DNA of 64,000 bases from positions 1 through 64,000 of the forward strand of contig WNNJ02002220.1 of assembly GCA_012934845.2 (NCBI GenBank). The letters run 5' to 3'. This document shows positions 41,500 through 51,183 of this stretch, piece after piece. Position 1 is the first letter of the stretch. Each line of letters opens with the position of its first letter. This stretch comes from Pomphorhynchus laevis. Lineage: Eukaryota; Acanthocephala; Palaeacanthocephala; Echinorhynchida; Pomphorhynchidae. The position numbers were made by a program, and so were the translations under genes. A model generated the notes under the pieces. That model saw only the letters and a list, made by a program, of their open reading frames with translations, was not told the DNA's origin and made no database searches.

Positions 41500-44153
41500 A
41501 CAAAGTGATTACAGTGAAAACCCGAACACAAGGCCAAGAGATAAAACATCATCAATTCCTAAATGTTCCAGTTGTAACAACAAGTCCGCCATTTGTCGTG
41601 GCTGTCGTTGTGCAAAGGATAACACTCTGGGCACTAATTGCCGTGCACTAAATTCTCAAATAAAATATCTTTGATACCAGCGTCAACAGATGATAGTAAC
41701 ACAACTTTTTAAATTAACAGCACTCAAACTTCTCAAAGAAAGGTTCTGAACGTGCAGCAATCGTCAATTTCTTCAGCATCGCTCAGTTTATTATCTCAAC
41801 AGATATAGATTGCATAGGATGAAGTAATCAAATAGATTCATGATCTTCACCCACTACTGAAGTGTAATGATAGCATCGACTTTATGAATACACTCGCGAA
41901 CCTTTACAGTACTGCAGTTATTTATACAAATACGTGTGAATCTGAAAGCTTGCACGGTATTGTTCCAACTTGCACTACAGAGTACAAAAACGGTAGTACA
42001 CGAGTGATTTAATTAAACATAACACGTCGATTGCAATTGTGAAATGAAGGTCATATTTACGAACTAATCCTCGAAGCGCACACAAACAACTAGAACGTTC
42101 TCGTTTTCAATCTTAATCAAATTCAACTGTTGGTCGAGGCAAAAAAAATTCCAAAATTGATCAAACTCAATCTGCCTCAAAACTACTCAAAAAACCATTC
42201 TTGCACATGAGAACTCTTTACATGGAAGATCATGTCGGAAATGAAACTTTAAAGCAGAAGATCATTCAGCTACATCCATCAGCAGTTGAAATACACGATT
42301 AATCTATTCTAAAATACCGCTTACTGAACGTTCAATTACATCATCCCATCAGATTTAAAGACATTTCGGTATCATAAATCCGAAAAGTGACGAGAAACAC
42401 TCATGATTTTGATGGTCCTTTCAAAGCTAATTCTGCCTTAACAGAAGATCCACTGCACTAACAGAAGATCAATGCTAGAGGGATTTGGCATTTGCCCAGA
42501 TAAATAAACTTTAACCCTAGCATAGTTTGTAATAACCATCTCAACAATTTAATTGCCCCCGAAATGATTGTAATTCCACAATTGCAACCCTCGTCGGTTG
42601 CAATTGTGGAATGAATGTCGGATTTGGGAAATAATCCAGGAAGCGCGCACTTAGCAACTTGAACGTCCTCGTTTGAACGCCCTCGTCATTCTCACCATTG
42701 ATAACGAAACAATACTGTCAGATGAAGTATTTCTACAATGTGATCACCTAGCAATGATTGCCTTAGCAACGGCATCTCTACTTCTGATTTGTACTATGAT
42801 GGAGCATATGCCAACGATTGTTTATCGGTGATACGTTAACGATTCGAACTTAGTTGGATCTGCTGAAGAGCTTATTAATGTTTGGAATCTCATAAATCGG
42901 CCTCCGATTTGGGTTTTACTGAATGAAGGAAAATGTAAATAACTTGTCCCTCCACAAATGGCAGAACACCCGAAGCTAATCTTCCGCGATCATCAAGTAA
43001 AAATCGTGTCATGGAATTAAGACCTTAGGAAATCCCGTTGGATATCAATTACTCGAAGCTAATTCAGTAATAGATAAAGTTGTAAAATAAGGAACTAGCA
43101 TGAAGAATTCAACAGATATTGTGGAACTGTTGATTCGCACTTGGCGTACACAGCACTAACACAGTCATTTCAATTCAAATGGCCATACATTTCTAGAAAA
43201 TGCATTTTCGACTCATCGTGCTTTCAATCCCTATCGAATGTGCTTACACAGAGGTTGTCTTTCTTACTATTGTTGGAATTGCATCCATTAAAAAATATAG
43301 GATACTCTATCTTTACCTATACGACTAAGAGGGCTAGGCATGAATATCCCGACTAAAAACTACAGTCAATTCCACTCAAAACTACCAAAACTTTTCATTA
43401 TGTGTAAGACAATGTCAGATAGAGTATCGATATCGGAAACTAGAGGAAAGAACAAATCTTAGCTTTCGAAATACGGTTGCACAAGATCATTACTCATTAC
43501 AACATATTAAATAAAATTAAGTCCAACGATCAAGATATAACTACGCTAATTAAGCATGTCCCGGTTAACATGACTTTCTGAAATCACTTAAACGATTTGG
43601 CTTCCGACTCTCCAAAACGCAATTTCACGACGCAATTACCGTACTATATTGTTGGGCTCCACATGATACTTTCACAAATTGCATGTGCGGAGAGCCCTTT
43701 TACGTGGTCCACACTCAGTTTGGTCAAACTTGACGTCCGTCTTCAATTCGACATAATATCATGCGTGATCTGCTAGCAAACGAATTGGCCGACGTAGGGG
43801 TATGCATTAAGGTAGAAACTCAGCTGCAGAGCGGTCCCAATTCGTTTCTATTCTACAACCCTTCGACGGGAAGGAGCCCTGATGGCAGATCAGATATTGA
43901 ATGTTATAGCTTATATGTAGATATAACAAATCGGTTCTTATTGTACGTCTGTGTGTTAAATAACTTAGCTCCTAGTTACTTATCAAAATTGCCTGAAGCT
44001 AACTTTTTATATCATGAGCAGAGAAAAGTAACAAAATACGGTGATCAAATTGCCTATATGAAGAGAGAGAGCAAAGTTTCAGCCTCCTATATTTATATTG
44101 AATGGTGGATGCAATACGAACACAGAATTTACTCAAACACATCGCCAAGATAA
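41500..44153 (+). mobile_element. Decayed RT-bearing retroelement (family F), antisense in a metallophosphoesterase intron
   Basis: From 5': a Cys-rich CXC-like block (CSSCNNKSAICRGCRCAKDN at about 41565); a HPSAVEIHD remnant near 42280; an RT palm remnant followed by NLVGSAEELINVWNLI (about 42850); a thumb block GTVDSHLAYTALTQSFQFKW (about 43125); MCGEP....RHNIMRDLLANELA (43690-43790); and a C-terminal domain with SPDGRSDIECYSLYVDITNR and LNNLAPSYLSKLPEANFLYH (43761-44153 open). This order matches an RT protein family common in invertebrate genomes. The tail may be a restriction-like nuclease fold (PD..D). Class not resolved. The copy is clearly dead, with many breaks. Confidence 0.6.
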
Positions 44154-44674
44154 AAATTGAGAAGGAGCCTAAACAATACTCAGAACGTAAGAATATAAAT
44201 ATTCAGAAAAAGTTCAATACTTTTTTAATACCGTTCAATACCGTTCAATACTCAGAACGTAAGATTTGCAAGAATATATATGCACATATAGACAACACAA
44301 TTATATATAATGATGTTGCTTGATAGACTGGACATTGATTCACGACTTTTAGTCACAATGTCACTTCTTCGTGTCACTTCTTCATGTCATTTCATACTTC
44401 AGTGTTTTCTGAAGAGACCAATCGCATTGGCAAAAATTCAAAAATATTTTTCCCTTTTTTCTCGAAGAAAGAGCCAACTAATAAATAATTTAATAATAAT
44501 GATTTTCTTTGTTATTATCTAGCTTCGGGTTTGCGGTAATTAAAAGTGTCTTCATATTTTGTCATTTAAGATATTTTCAAATAGTTCATTACAATTTTAC
44601 ATGAATTGGTTTATGCTCAACAAATTTCAATTGTCAAAGTTATATTTGCATTCATTGCAAAAAGCTTATCTTAC

Positions 44675-44815
44675 CATGGTGATCCGTATATCTTTATACC
44701 ATCAATGTTAACATCCTGATCTTTTAGGTACACGCAGTTTGTAAGCAATTCTTCACCTTTATTGACATTATATTTAATCAAGTCTGATTTCCATCTTCTC
44801 GTTTTGTTGAAACGT
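44675..44815 (-). CDS. Metallophosphoesterase, exon 3
   Basis: Acceptor ataatag before 44815 and donor gtaag after 44675. Phases (1 nt in, 2 nt out) match exon 2, which ends with two bases of an Arg codon, and exon 4. The peptide FNKTRRWKSDLIKYNVNKGE, LLTNCVYLKDQDVNIDGIKI, YGSPW corresponds to the LLTNSIYLQDSEV..GF.IYGAPW region of MPPED2. It is separated from exon 2 by 3.3 kb holding a Merlin element and a retroelement fragment. Confidence 0.9.
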
Positions 44816-45212
44816 CTATTATACAAGTAAATACTATATATTCTAAATATTATATTTACATGAAAACGTCACGCGATTTGAAGATGTTGTTGAACTTATT
44901 CAAATTTTATTATTTAAAATATTCAATTTAAATTTTATTTTTAAAATTATTTCAATCTTATTCTAATAAGATAAATTTTATTAATTTTAATAAATTTTAT
45001 TTTTAAAATTATTTCAATCTTATTCTAATAAGATAACAGTGCAGAAATAAATTTATATTTATTAACAAGGCTGAATAAATTTAAACGTTAATACAATAAC
45101 AAATAACGAAAACTAATTCGATTATTTATACATCACAGTTTCACTAAATTTGGTTTACTCTAAATATTCATGTATCAGTAAAATCACCTGAGCAAAATCA
45201 TATTTGCTTTGA

Positions 45213-45370
45213 AGTAACGGATCTTTAACGTTATACTGACTTTGTCGTAGCAAAATAAGAATGTGCTAAAATAGCGGAATTGTAAGTACTCTTTCACCGA
45301 CAAAATTTGTTTGGGAGAAACAAGCACAAATTTAAATATTTAAATTAAAAAAAATTAAATATTTAATTTT
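45213..45370 (+). repeat. Left terminal inverted repeat of a Merlin-type transposon
   Basis: About 155 bp (gttatactgactttgtcgta, gcaaaataagaatgtgctaa, aatagcggaattgtaagtac and onward) is inverted at 46745-46905 with scattered differences. Long TIRs and an IS1595-like transposase fragment inside fit the Merlin superfamily. Confidence 0.75.
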
Positions 45371-45707
45371 TTAAAATTTTAAGCGAATTGAAGTCGGAAT
45401 GACTTATAAATATATTTGTATTATTTGCATTAATTTCCGGTATAATTGCTATCATTGTAAAGTTTTCCAATAAATGCACGAACAAGTTATTCAACTTTCT
45501 TCATTTTTTCGAAAAAAAATGATTTGAATTTGAAAAATCTCAAAAATTTCAAATATAAACATACAATTTTTATTGCAGTACTGCAATCTGCATATTTATA
45601 ATGATCTATAATCCAAAGCTTTGGTAATTTGAGATTTTCCACAAAAAGTTATTAAACATTTAATTTCAAAAACAGTAATTTTTAAAATTCTTAGAAGATT
45701 TGATCGA

Positions 45708-45930
45708 TCAATCGATCAATCTAACATTTTTAAGGAATTGCAAAATAGCATCAAAACGTTTGTCGTTTCGGTGCCTTCTACGCCAAATAAATTCCACAAG
45801 ATATGAGTCGATCATGGATCGATGTGTACCCCATCGTCGTCTATTTCCAGATTTTAGCTGGTTCCATGTCGACTCTATCTGTTGCGTGTGGATACCATCT
45901 GAAGTCACAAATTTAACAGAATGATTGGCA
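45708..45930 (-). pseudogene. Merlin (IS1595/ISXO2-like) transposase, C-terminal fragment
   Basis: Reads NHSVKFVTSDGIHTQQIEST, WNQLKSGNRRRWGTH, then DSYLVEFIWRRRHRNDKRFD and AILQFLKNV. NHS.NFV....HTQ.IE..W...K and LDSYL.EF.WR are the signature end of ISXO2-like/Merlin DDE transposases. The catalytic Asp residues lie in the missing N-terminal part. Such an N-terminal part on minus survives elsewhere (55820-56010). Confidence 0.8.
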
Positions 45931-45934
45931 GTCC

Positions 45935-46736
45935 TGTGATTGAAGTATAAACAATGACTCTTTCTTTATAAATTTTACTTGATCTAGTTCCAATTGCTAG
46001 ATCTGCCAATCTAGCAACCTCCCAGGCCCCAGAGACCGCACTAGGCAAAGGACTGGCAGCGAGAATGTTGGGACATGTGAAGTCCCATACTAGCGGACGT
46101 CCCCTTTCCCATTGGACTAGTGAAGGACCGTCCGGTCTCTTTCCGTCGTTTCTGCATATCCCGATTGGTTCAAGGCGGGACAACGGCTGTGGCAAGGGCG
46201 CTACGGATAAGTGTGTTTACAGCACTGTGCCGATTGTGCCGAGAAATCACTCTGGGGCAGTCTAGCCCGTGAATACCAGAGGGGTCTGATACGACGCCGC
46301 ACTCACACTTAAATGAAAGCGAGTTGAGAATACCGAGGCGGAGGGCTGATGCAAGACAAATTGAACTATCGTTTAGTTTTGTGCCCATCGAAGCTATCGG
46401 TAGGGCATTAAGGAATGCGCCAGACCATCTGGTAGACGCGACTAGCAAGCGGGTCCGATCTTTGGAAAAGGCGCATGAAGCTGCCAGGTGTCGGAATTCT
46501 TTCTCAAACAATGGGGCTGTCCGACGTTTTTGCAAGGTTGTATCCGTTGGAACAGTCAGGTCGAATTTAGTGGTCCAACTCTCTGACGCCGTTCGGTAGT
46601 TAAGGTCACTAGTGCCTAAGCAATTTGCCAAATGCTCTGGGATTAATAGCGCAGTTAAGTCCTTCGTGCGCGAAACAGATGTACAAAAGGCCGGTATAGA
46701 TAACTCTTCCGCACGCAACACACCCAGTCCACTCAT
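45935..46736 (-). pseudogene. Retroelement C-terminal domain (family G) inside Merlin
   Basis: Open stretches give LLVASTRWSGAFLNALPIAS, ICLASALRLGILNSL, CECGVVSDPSGIHGLDCPRV, RHNRHSAVNTLIRSAL, then LEPIGICRNDGKRPDG and RPLVWDFTCPNIL. This is the conserved SGAWL.ALP...RLG....C.CG..D..GTHGL.C...RH..lN..I.RAL....EP.GL.R.DGKRPDG......G..LVWD.TC tail of invertebrate RT elements. RPDG...15...WD resembles a PD-(D/E)XK restriction-like endonuclease. It is GC-richer than everything around it. No RT part is present. Broken. Confidence 0.6.
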
Positions 46737-46744
46737 CTTTACAT

Positions 46745-46905
46745 TAAATATTTATTTTTTTAAAAAATTAAATATTTAAATTTGTGCTAGTTTCTCCCAA
46801 AAAAATTGTTAATTGAAAGAGTACTTACAATTTCGCTATTTTAGCACATTCTTATTTTGCTACGATAAAGTCAGTATAACGGAAAAGATCCGAAGTAACT
46901 TTCGC
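46745..46905 (-). repeat. Right terminal inverted repeat of a Merlin-type transposon
   Basis: Inverted partner of 45213-45370. I could not identify a clean 8-9 bp target duplication at the outer ends. Confidence 0.75.
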
Positions 46906-46999
46906 TTGATAAACAAAAACTTTAAACATATTTGCTTTATATTTATTCCTTACTATGAAGTAAATTATAGCGCATGATCAGTAATACTTATATAATTTT

Positions 47000-48140
47000 T
47001 AATATATTAATTATAATAAATTAACATTAATTAATTAAATTTTAATTAATATTCGACGAGATAAAATGTTTTCCATTCTATCTCGCCGAGTTCTTATATT
47101 TATTAAGGTTTAATCATTTGGAAAATGCTATTGGAATGCTTGCAGAACAAAGCAACGTCAAACAGTCCGAGAAAGTTGAAGCCATAAAAATATATTTGTG
47201 CAACAAATCAATACAATGCGATAAGTATAAAAGGTGGCGTTGTCGAAAGACGTAGCGGCACCCGATCATAAGGGCGGGTTCACTCTTCATAATTGTTAAT
47301 AAAAGTTAATTAATAATTAATCTATGAACAATTAATAAATTTAATTTAACAAAAAATCTAAAATTTGACTCTTTGCTAATCTTTGCTAATGTTAGGATTT
47401 TTTAACGTACAATTATTTCAAGACAAGTATTCACCAAAGTGGATTCAGGTTATTGAAACACAGTGTTAATCCATAACAGGTAAGTTTAAATAAAGTCAAT
47501 TTATAATGCATGATTAGTAAGCGCGTATTTTAACTTTGCTATTAAATTTATTAATTTGAAGCAAACCTTTCAAACATTATATTTTAATTCAAATTTAACT
47601 GTCGTGATCAGGAATTCCGCTTACATGTATTTTCGGTTTTCTTTTATATTTGAAAATAGTGTTAAGATTTAACTGGCTGATTAAAGAGTAGCCAAAATAT
47701 TCCACGCATCAGATAAATTTTAATAAAAACTTACGGAAATGTATAAATATCAGTTAGTATTCACGTAAATATCATTTTATTGGTAATTCAAATTTTGAAA
47801 ATAATGCATTTTCCTGTCAGCATTTAGAAACATATACCAAAAAAATCAGATTTTGAAAATCGGATAGTAGTTTAATTTAAACAAATTAAATAGTTAGCAT
47901 CAAAGTTAACTATTTAATAATCTAAAATTACAAAGCTTTTAAACTTCATTTTTAACTTTAATAAAGTTTGGAAATCATATGTGAATAAAAAATAACAACA
48001 CGAATAGTTTCAACAACTTAAATTTCTTGAACAAATCAATTCAATTAATTGTATCAAATTACCAACTTAGTTAATTTTTAACAAAGCGATTACATCAACA
48101 AAGTTTTATTTAATTCTTCATTACAAAATAATAATTTGAA
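47000..48140. other. Intronic stretch without recognised features
   Basis: AT-rich apart from a short GC-richer patch at about 47230-47290 (ggtggcgttgtcgaaagacg and following) that I cannot assign. An imperfect hairpin (cgagata/tatctcg) lies at 47057-47085. Confidence 0.4.
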
Positions 48141-48144
48141 TTAC

Positions 48145-48483
48145 CTAGAAAGATGGTTGGCATGCTCATCATCGAGCAGAAGCTCATGGTTTCCAGCAAT
48201 CACCACCTTATGCTTATATGGCAGCTTACCCAAATATGCATTAAATCTTGATATTGCCGGTATATCACCAAGCATTGTAAAATCCCCAGCGCAAAGCAGT
48301 ACATCTCCTGCAGGTAGATTCTTTAGCGATTTGCCGTGCGTATCACTAATACATACAAATCGTACCTACATGAAACATCAAAAATAGCATGTATATTGTA
48401 TATTTTTTAATAAATACAGAATTTTGTGGCTTTGCAGGAATAAACTTAATCCCATCTGCAATATACGCATTGTCCGAGTTCAT
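48145..48483 (-). CDS. MPPED/UPF0046-type metallophosphoesterase, exons 1-2
   Basis: Exon 1 is 48483-48418 (ATG, 22 codons); a 52-bp GT-AG intron follows; exon 2 is 48365-48145. Exon 2 encodes VRFVCISDTHGKSLKNLP, GDVLLCAGDFTMLGDI and PYKHKVVIAGNHELLLDDEH, the conserved DxH, GDF and GNHE motifs that bind the two metals in calcineurin-like phosphoesterases of the MPPED1/2 family. The ATG is followed by a short nonconserved leader, so this start fits. The product is likely a soluble metal-dependent phosphodiesterase; its physiological substrate cannot be told. Exons 1-5 make about 228 codons against roughly 290 in MPPED2. Confidence 0.9.
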
Positions 48484-48744
48484 TGTAAATTCTGGGCAAA
48501 ATTACTGTTCAAGAATACGCTGTATTAACCTATCCAGCTGTTAATTTCTTTATCAGAAATATATATATTAAACCGAAACGGTTTTAATTAATTTTTCATA
48601 AAAATTGTATTAAAATTGTAAATTTCAAATTATTTTTTAATGTGAATGTAAAAAGTATGTGCTCACAAGTGTTTTACATCTACATATGTAACAATTATCT
48701 ATTGTGTTTATCTAAAAAAATTATTTTATCTAAAATATTTTGAT

Positions 48745-49640
48745 AAATGTGTTTTTATGCAGCTAGGTCGCCTGTCTGAAACTCTAAGGTACTATATTGA
48801 AAATATTGTCTTAAAGGAAGTGTCTCATCATAAATATTTAGGGATTATTGCCATCGATCCTTGAAAACAAAGTTGAACACCGACTTCTTTCTAGGTAAAG
48901 CTACCAGGGCGTTATATTGTATTAAAAGGGCATTCCTCAGGTTAAGCTGTCATATGTTCAAGAGGTTATTCATCTCCATCGTCAGGCCACACTTGGAGTA
49001 CTGCATTCAGGCTTGTTTCCCTGTCACTAAGCAAGAACTATTATACCTGGAGTCTATTCTTAGGCGCGGATAGAGGCTCTGTATTGGCTTAAGTGGTATT
49101 GACTATTATGCACGTCTAAGTCGTATTGGGATGTTGTCGGTACGTGAGAGGTTCATATCCTTGGAAATGCTATGTCTATGGCATATGTCGAATGATGTGG
49201 TAGGTTATCCCACCGATGTAATCACTAGGCGGGTAGATCAGTTGCGGGGATATAGCAGAGTCTTGTATAAATTTCGATTTGGCAGATTTCCAAAAATGTA
49301 TAGACTCTCGAGGAGAGGAATAAACATGTGGAATTCGTAGGTAAGTTGCGGGGACATAGCAGAGTCTTATATAAATTTGGATTTGGCAGATTACCAAACG
49401 TGTACAGACTCTCGAGGAGATGAATTAACGTGTGAAATTCGCTGCCTGAGGAAGTCGTTGCAATACCCAGTTTGAGAACGTATAAATCACTACGCTACAA
49501 ATGGATATGTGAACAATGCCGCAATTCAACACTAACACTGGAATACCCTAATTAGCTACGTTGACTAACTATTTGATTTTCTATTTTTTTGGGCTATGCC
49601 TGAATAGCCTTTTGGCTTTGGTATGTATTGGAATAATAAT
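48745..49640 (+). mobile_element. LINE-E C-terminal fragment E1
   Basis: VLKEVSHHKYLGIIAIDP, then LFISIVRPHLEYCIQACFPV, GLSGIDYYARLSRIGMLSVR and FISLEMLCLWHMSN form a typical LINE post-RT region (V..YLG..I, RP.LEYC......., L..RR...L....L.). About 100 bp encoding the end are tandemly duplicated (49231-49338, 49341-49441). The 3' part has a ggctat..atagcc hairpin (49590-49607) before an aataataataaaataat tail. Several frame breaks. It sits upstream of the metallophosphoesterase start, on the opposite strand. Confidence 0.7.
49590..49607 (+). other. LINE-E 3'-end hairpin
   Basis: ggctat gcctga atagcc forms a perfect 6-bp stem with a 6-nt loop shortly before the AT-rich tail, in the position of the LINE-A 3' hairpins. 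Role in RT recognition is inferred by analogy. Confidence 0.45.
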
Positions 49641-50089
49641 AAAATAATTATAGATAAAAATTATTGATAAAAATATTTAATAGAAATTATTGCTTAAAAT
49701 TTGAAAATGATTGTTAATAAATTATTTAAAAAATGAAAAATGTATTTTTTATAATCAATTACTATTAGTTTCCAAGCATGCCAAATATTAGAAGTAAACG
49801 CGTCATATTGTGACTTGTTATGTTTATAGAAGGCAACATGAAGCATAATTATACAATTAACCGGCCCAGCGTAGTCTCCGAAATGGCTATTCTGTTACAA
49901 CTAATCTTGTACATATATGTGAAAATTATGATCAAAGTATATCAGCTGATATAATTTTCTTTTATTTCTTAAGTTTCCAACAGTTGATTTTTTTTATCAA
50001 ATTATCTTAATTCTCCAAACTTTTGTTACTTTTATAGTATTAATAAGTGCGATGAGTGTAAGTTAAGGGCTTAGCGGTTTTTCTTCTAT

Positions 50090-51010
50090 TATGGGCAGCG
50101 TCGTGTCCCTCTGCGGCTGCAAATCACCAAGGTTAACTGAAGCTGGTCTGTCGCAGTCGCTGTCCATTCTCCGCAGGCTATTGTAGTGCTCGTTGCGGTG
50201 ATATTAACACGTCTTGTTGAGAAGTTGGATAACTATGATCTTGATAAACGTATCATAAATTGGATTCGTATATTCATTTCCAACCGACGAAGTGTCGTAC
50301 GAGTAAGTGAATCGTTGTCGAGTCCATTTCAAGCATTGATAAGTGTTCCACAGGGAAGCGCATTGGGCTCCATATTATTCCGTTTTTAGATCAACAATTT
50401 GATACCAAATATCACTTCATTGAACTTACTATATGCTGATGATCTTAAGATTTAACGACCTATTATTTTCAAGTTGGATCAGCATCATTTGCATGACGAC
50501 ATCGACGTTATATATAATTTGTATAGGCGAAATAACTTGAGGATCAATTCAGCTAAAAGGACATCTATGTGTACATCACGAAGGTCATGTGATATTATTA
50601 TATGGAAGCCAAACTTGATTCAATTAGTATTGGAAGTACCGACTCATATAAAGATTTAGGAGCTTAGGTTTGTGCTAATTTATCAACTTGAAAGCATTCA
50701 GATTAAGTGTGTTACAATATTTTGGCGAACGAGCTTTTCTGGAAGCACATCTTGTTATCCCAAAATAATTTACGAGTGTCATGCCTTGTAGAAAGTGTTT
50801 AGATCGACAACTTTATTAGTGCCAGAGCTGAAGAATTTTAATTACGGGAAACGACTTCGGATATTAAATATGCTTTGTCTGTTATTCAATATTAATATTG
50901 AATAAATATATTTTTTAGAGAAAAGATAAATAATATAGCTTTGGAAATACTTGTATATAGAACATGTCGAATAGTGCGGTGGGTTTTCGTAGATGCTGAG
51001 TATGACACCT
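50090..51010 (+). mobile_element. LINE-E RT fragment E2
   Basis: LVEKLDNYDLDKRIINWIRI, FISNRRSVVRVSES, SVPQGSALGSILFRF, then INNLIPNITSLNLLYADDLK (catalytic YADD). After a deletion, LEILVYRTCRIVRWVF near 50940 corresponds to the FISLEMLCLWHMSNDVVGY region of E1. The RT motifs and the E1 post-RT region could come from one family. Broken by stops in several places. 49640-50090 and 51010-51110 show nothing recognisable. Confidence 0.7.
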
Positions 51011-51135
51011 TTAAAATTTAGAATAATATGTACACATGCTAATGAATTGTTGATACATTAGATTGGATCCACAAAAATTTTGTGAATGGTTAACTGTTGA
51101 GTGGTTAAAAAAAGATTTATTTTAACGTGGCAAAT

Positions 51136-51151
51136 GCGTGCCAGCGCACGC
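51136..51151 (-). other. LINE-A2 3'-end hairpin
   Basis: gcgtgc cagc gcacgc: perfect 6-bp stem with a 4-nt loop, at the same distance from the AT-rich 3' end as in A1 and A3. Confidence 0.65.
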
Positions 51152-51183
51152 TTACATGACCACAACAAAAACAAAACTGTGAA

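Larger units (their letters stand above)
45213..46905 (-). mobile_element. Merlin-type DNA transposon carrying a retroelement fragment
   Basis: An element of about 1.7 kb bounded by TIRs of about 155 bp. On minus, the retroelement fragment G (46736-45940) comes first, then the transposase C-terminal part (about 45930-45708), then about 330 bp of AT-rich DNA to the left TIR. The transposase N-terminal half is absent, so the element is nonautonomous. It lies in intron 2 of the metallophosphoesterase gene. Confidence 0.7.

Noticed and set aside
41500-41700. Calling the Cys-rich block at 41565 another LINE-B ORF1
   Set aside because: The sequence after it leads into a different RT family (SAEELINVW, DSHLAYTALTQSF, RHNIMRDLLANEL) without LINE-B domains.
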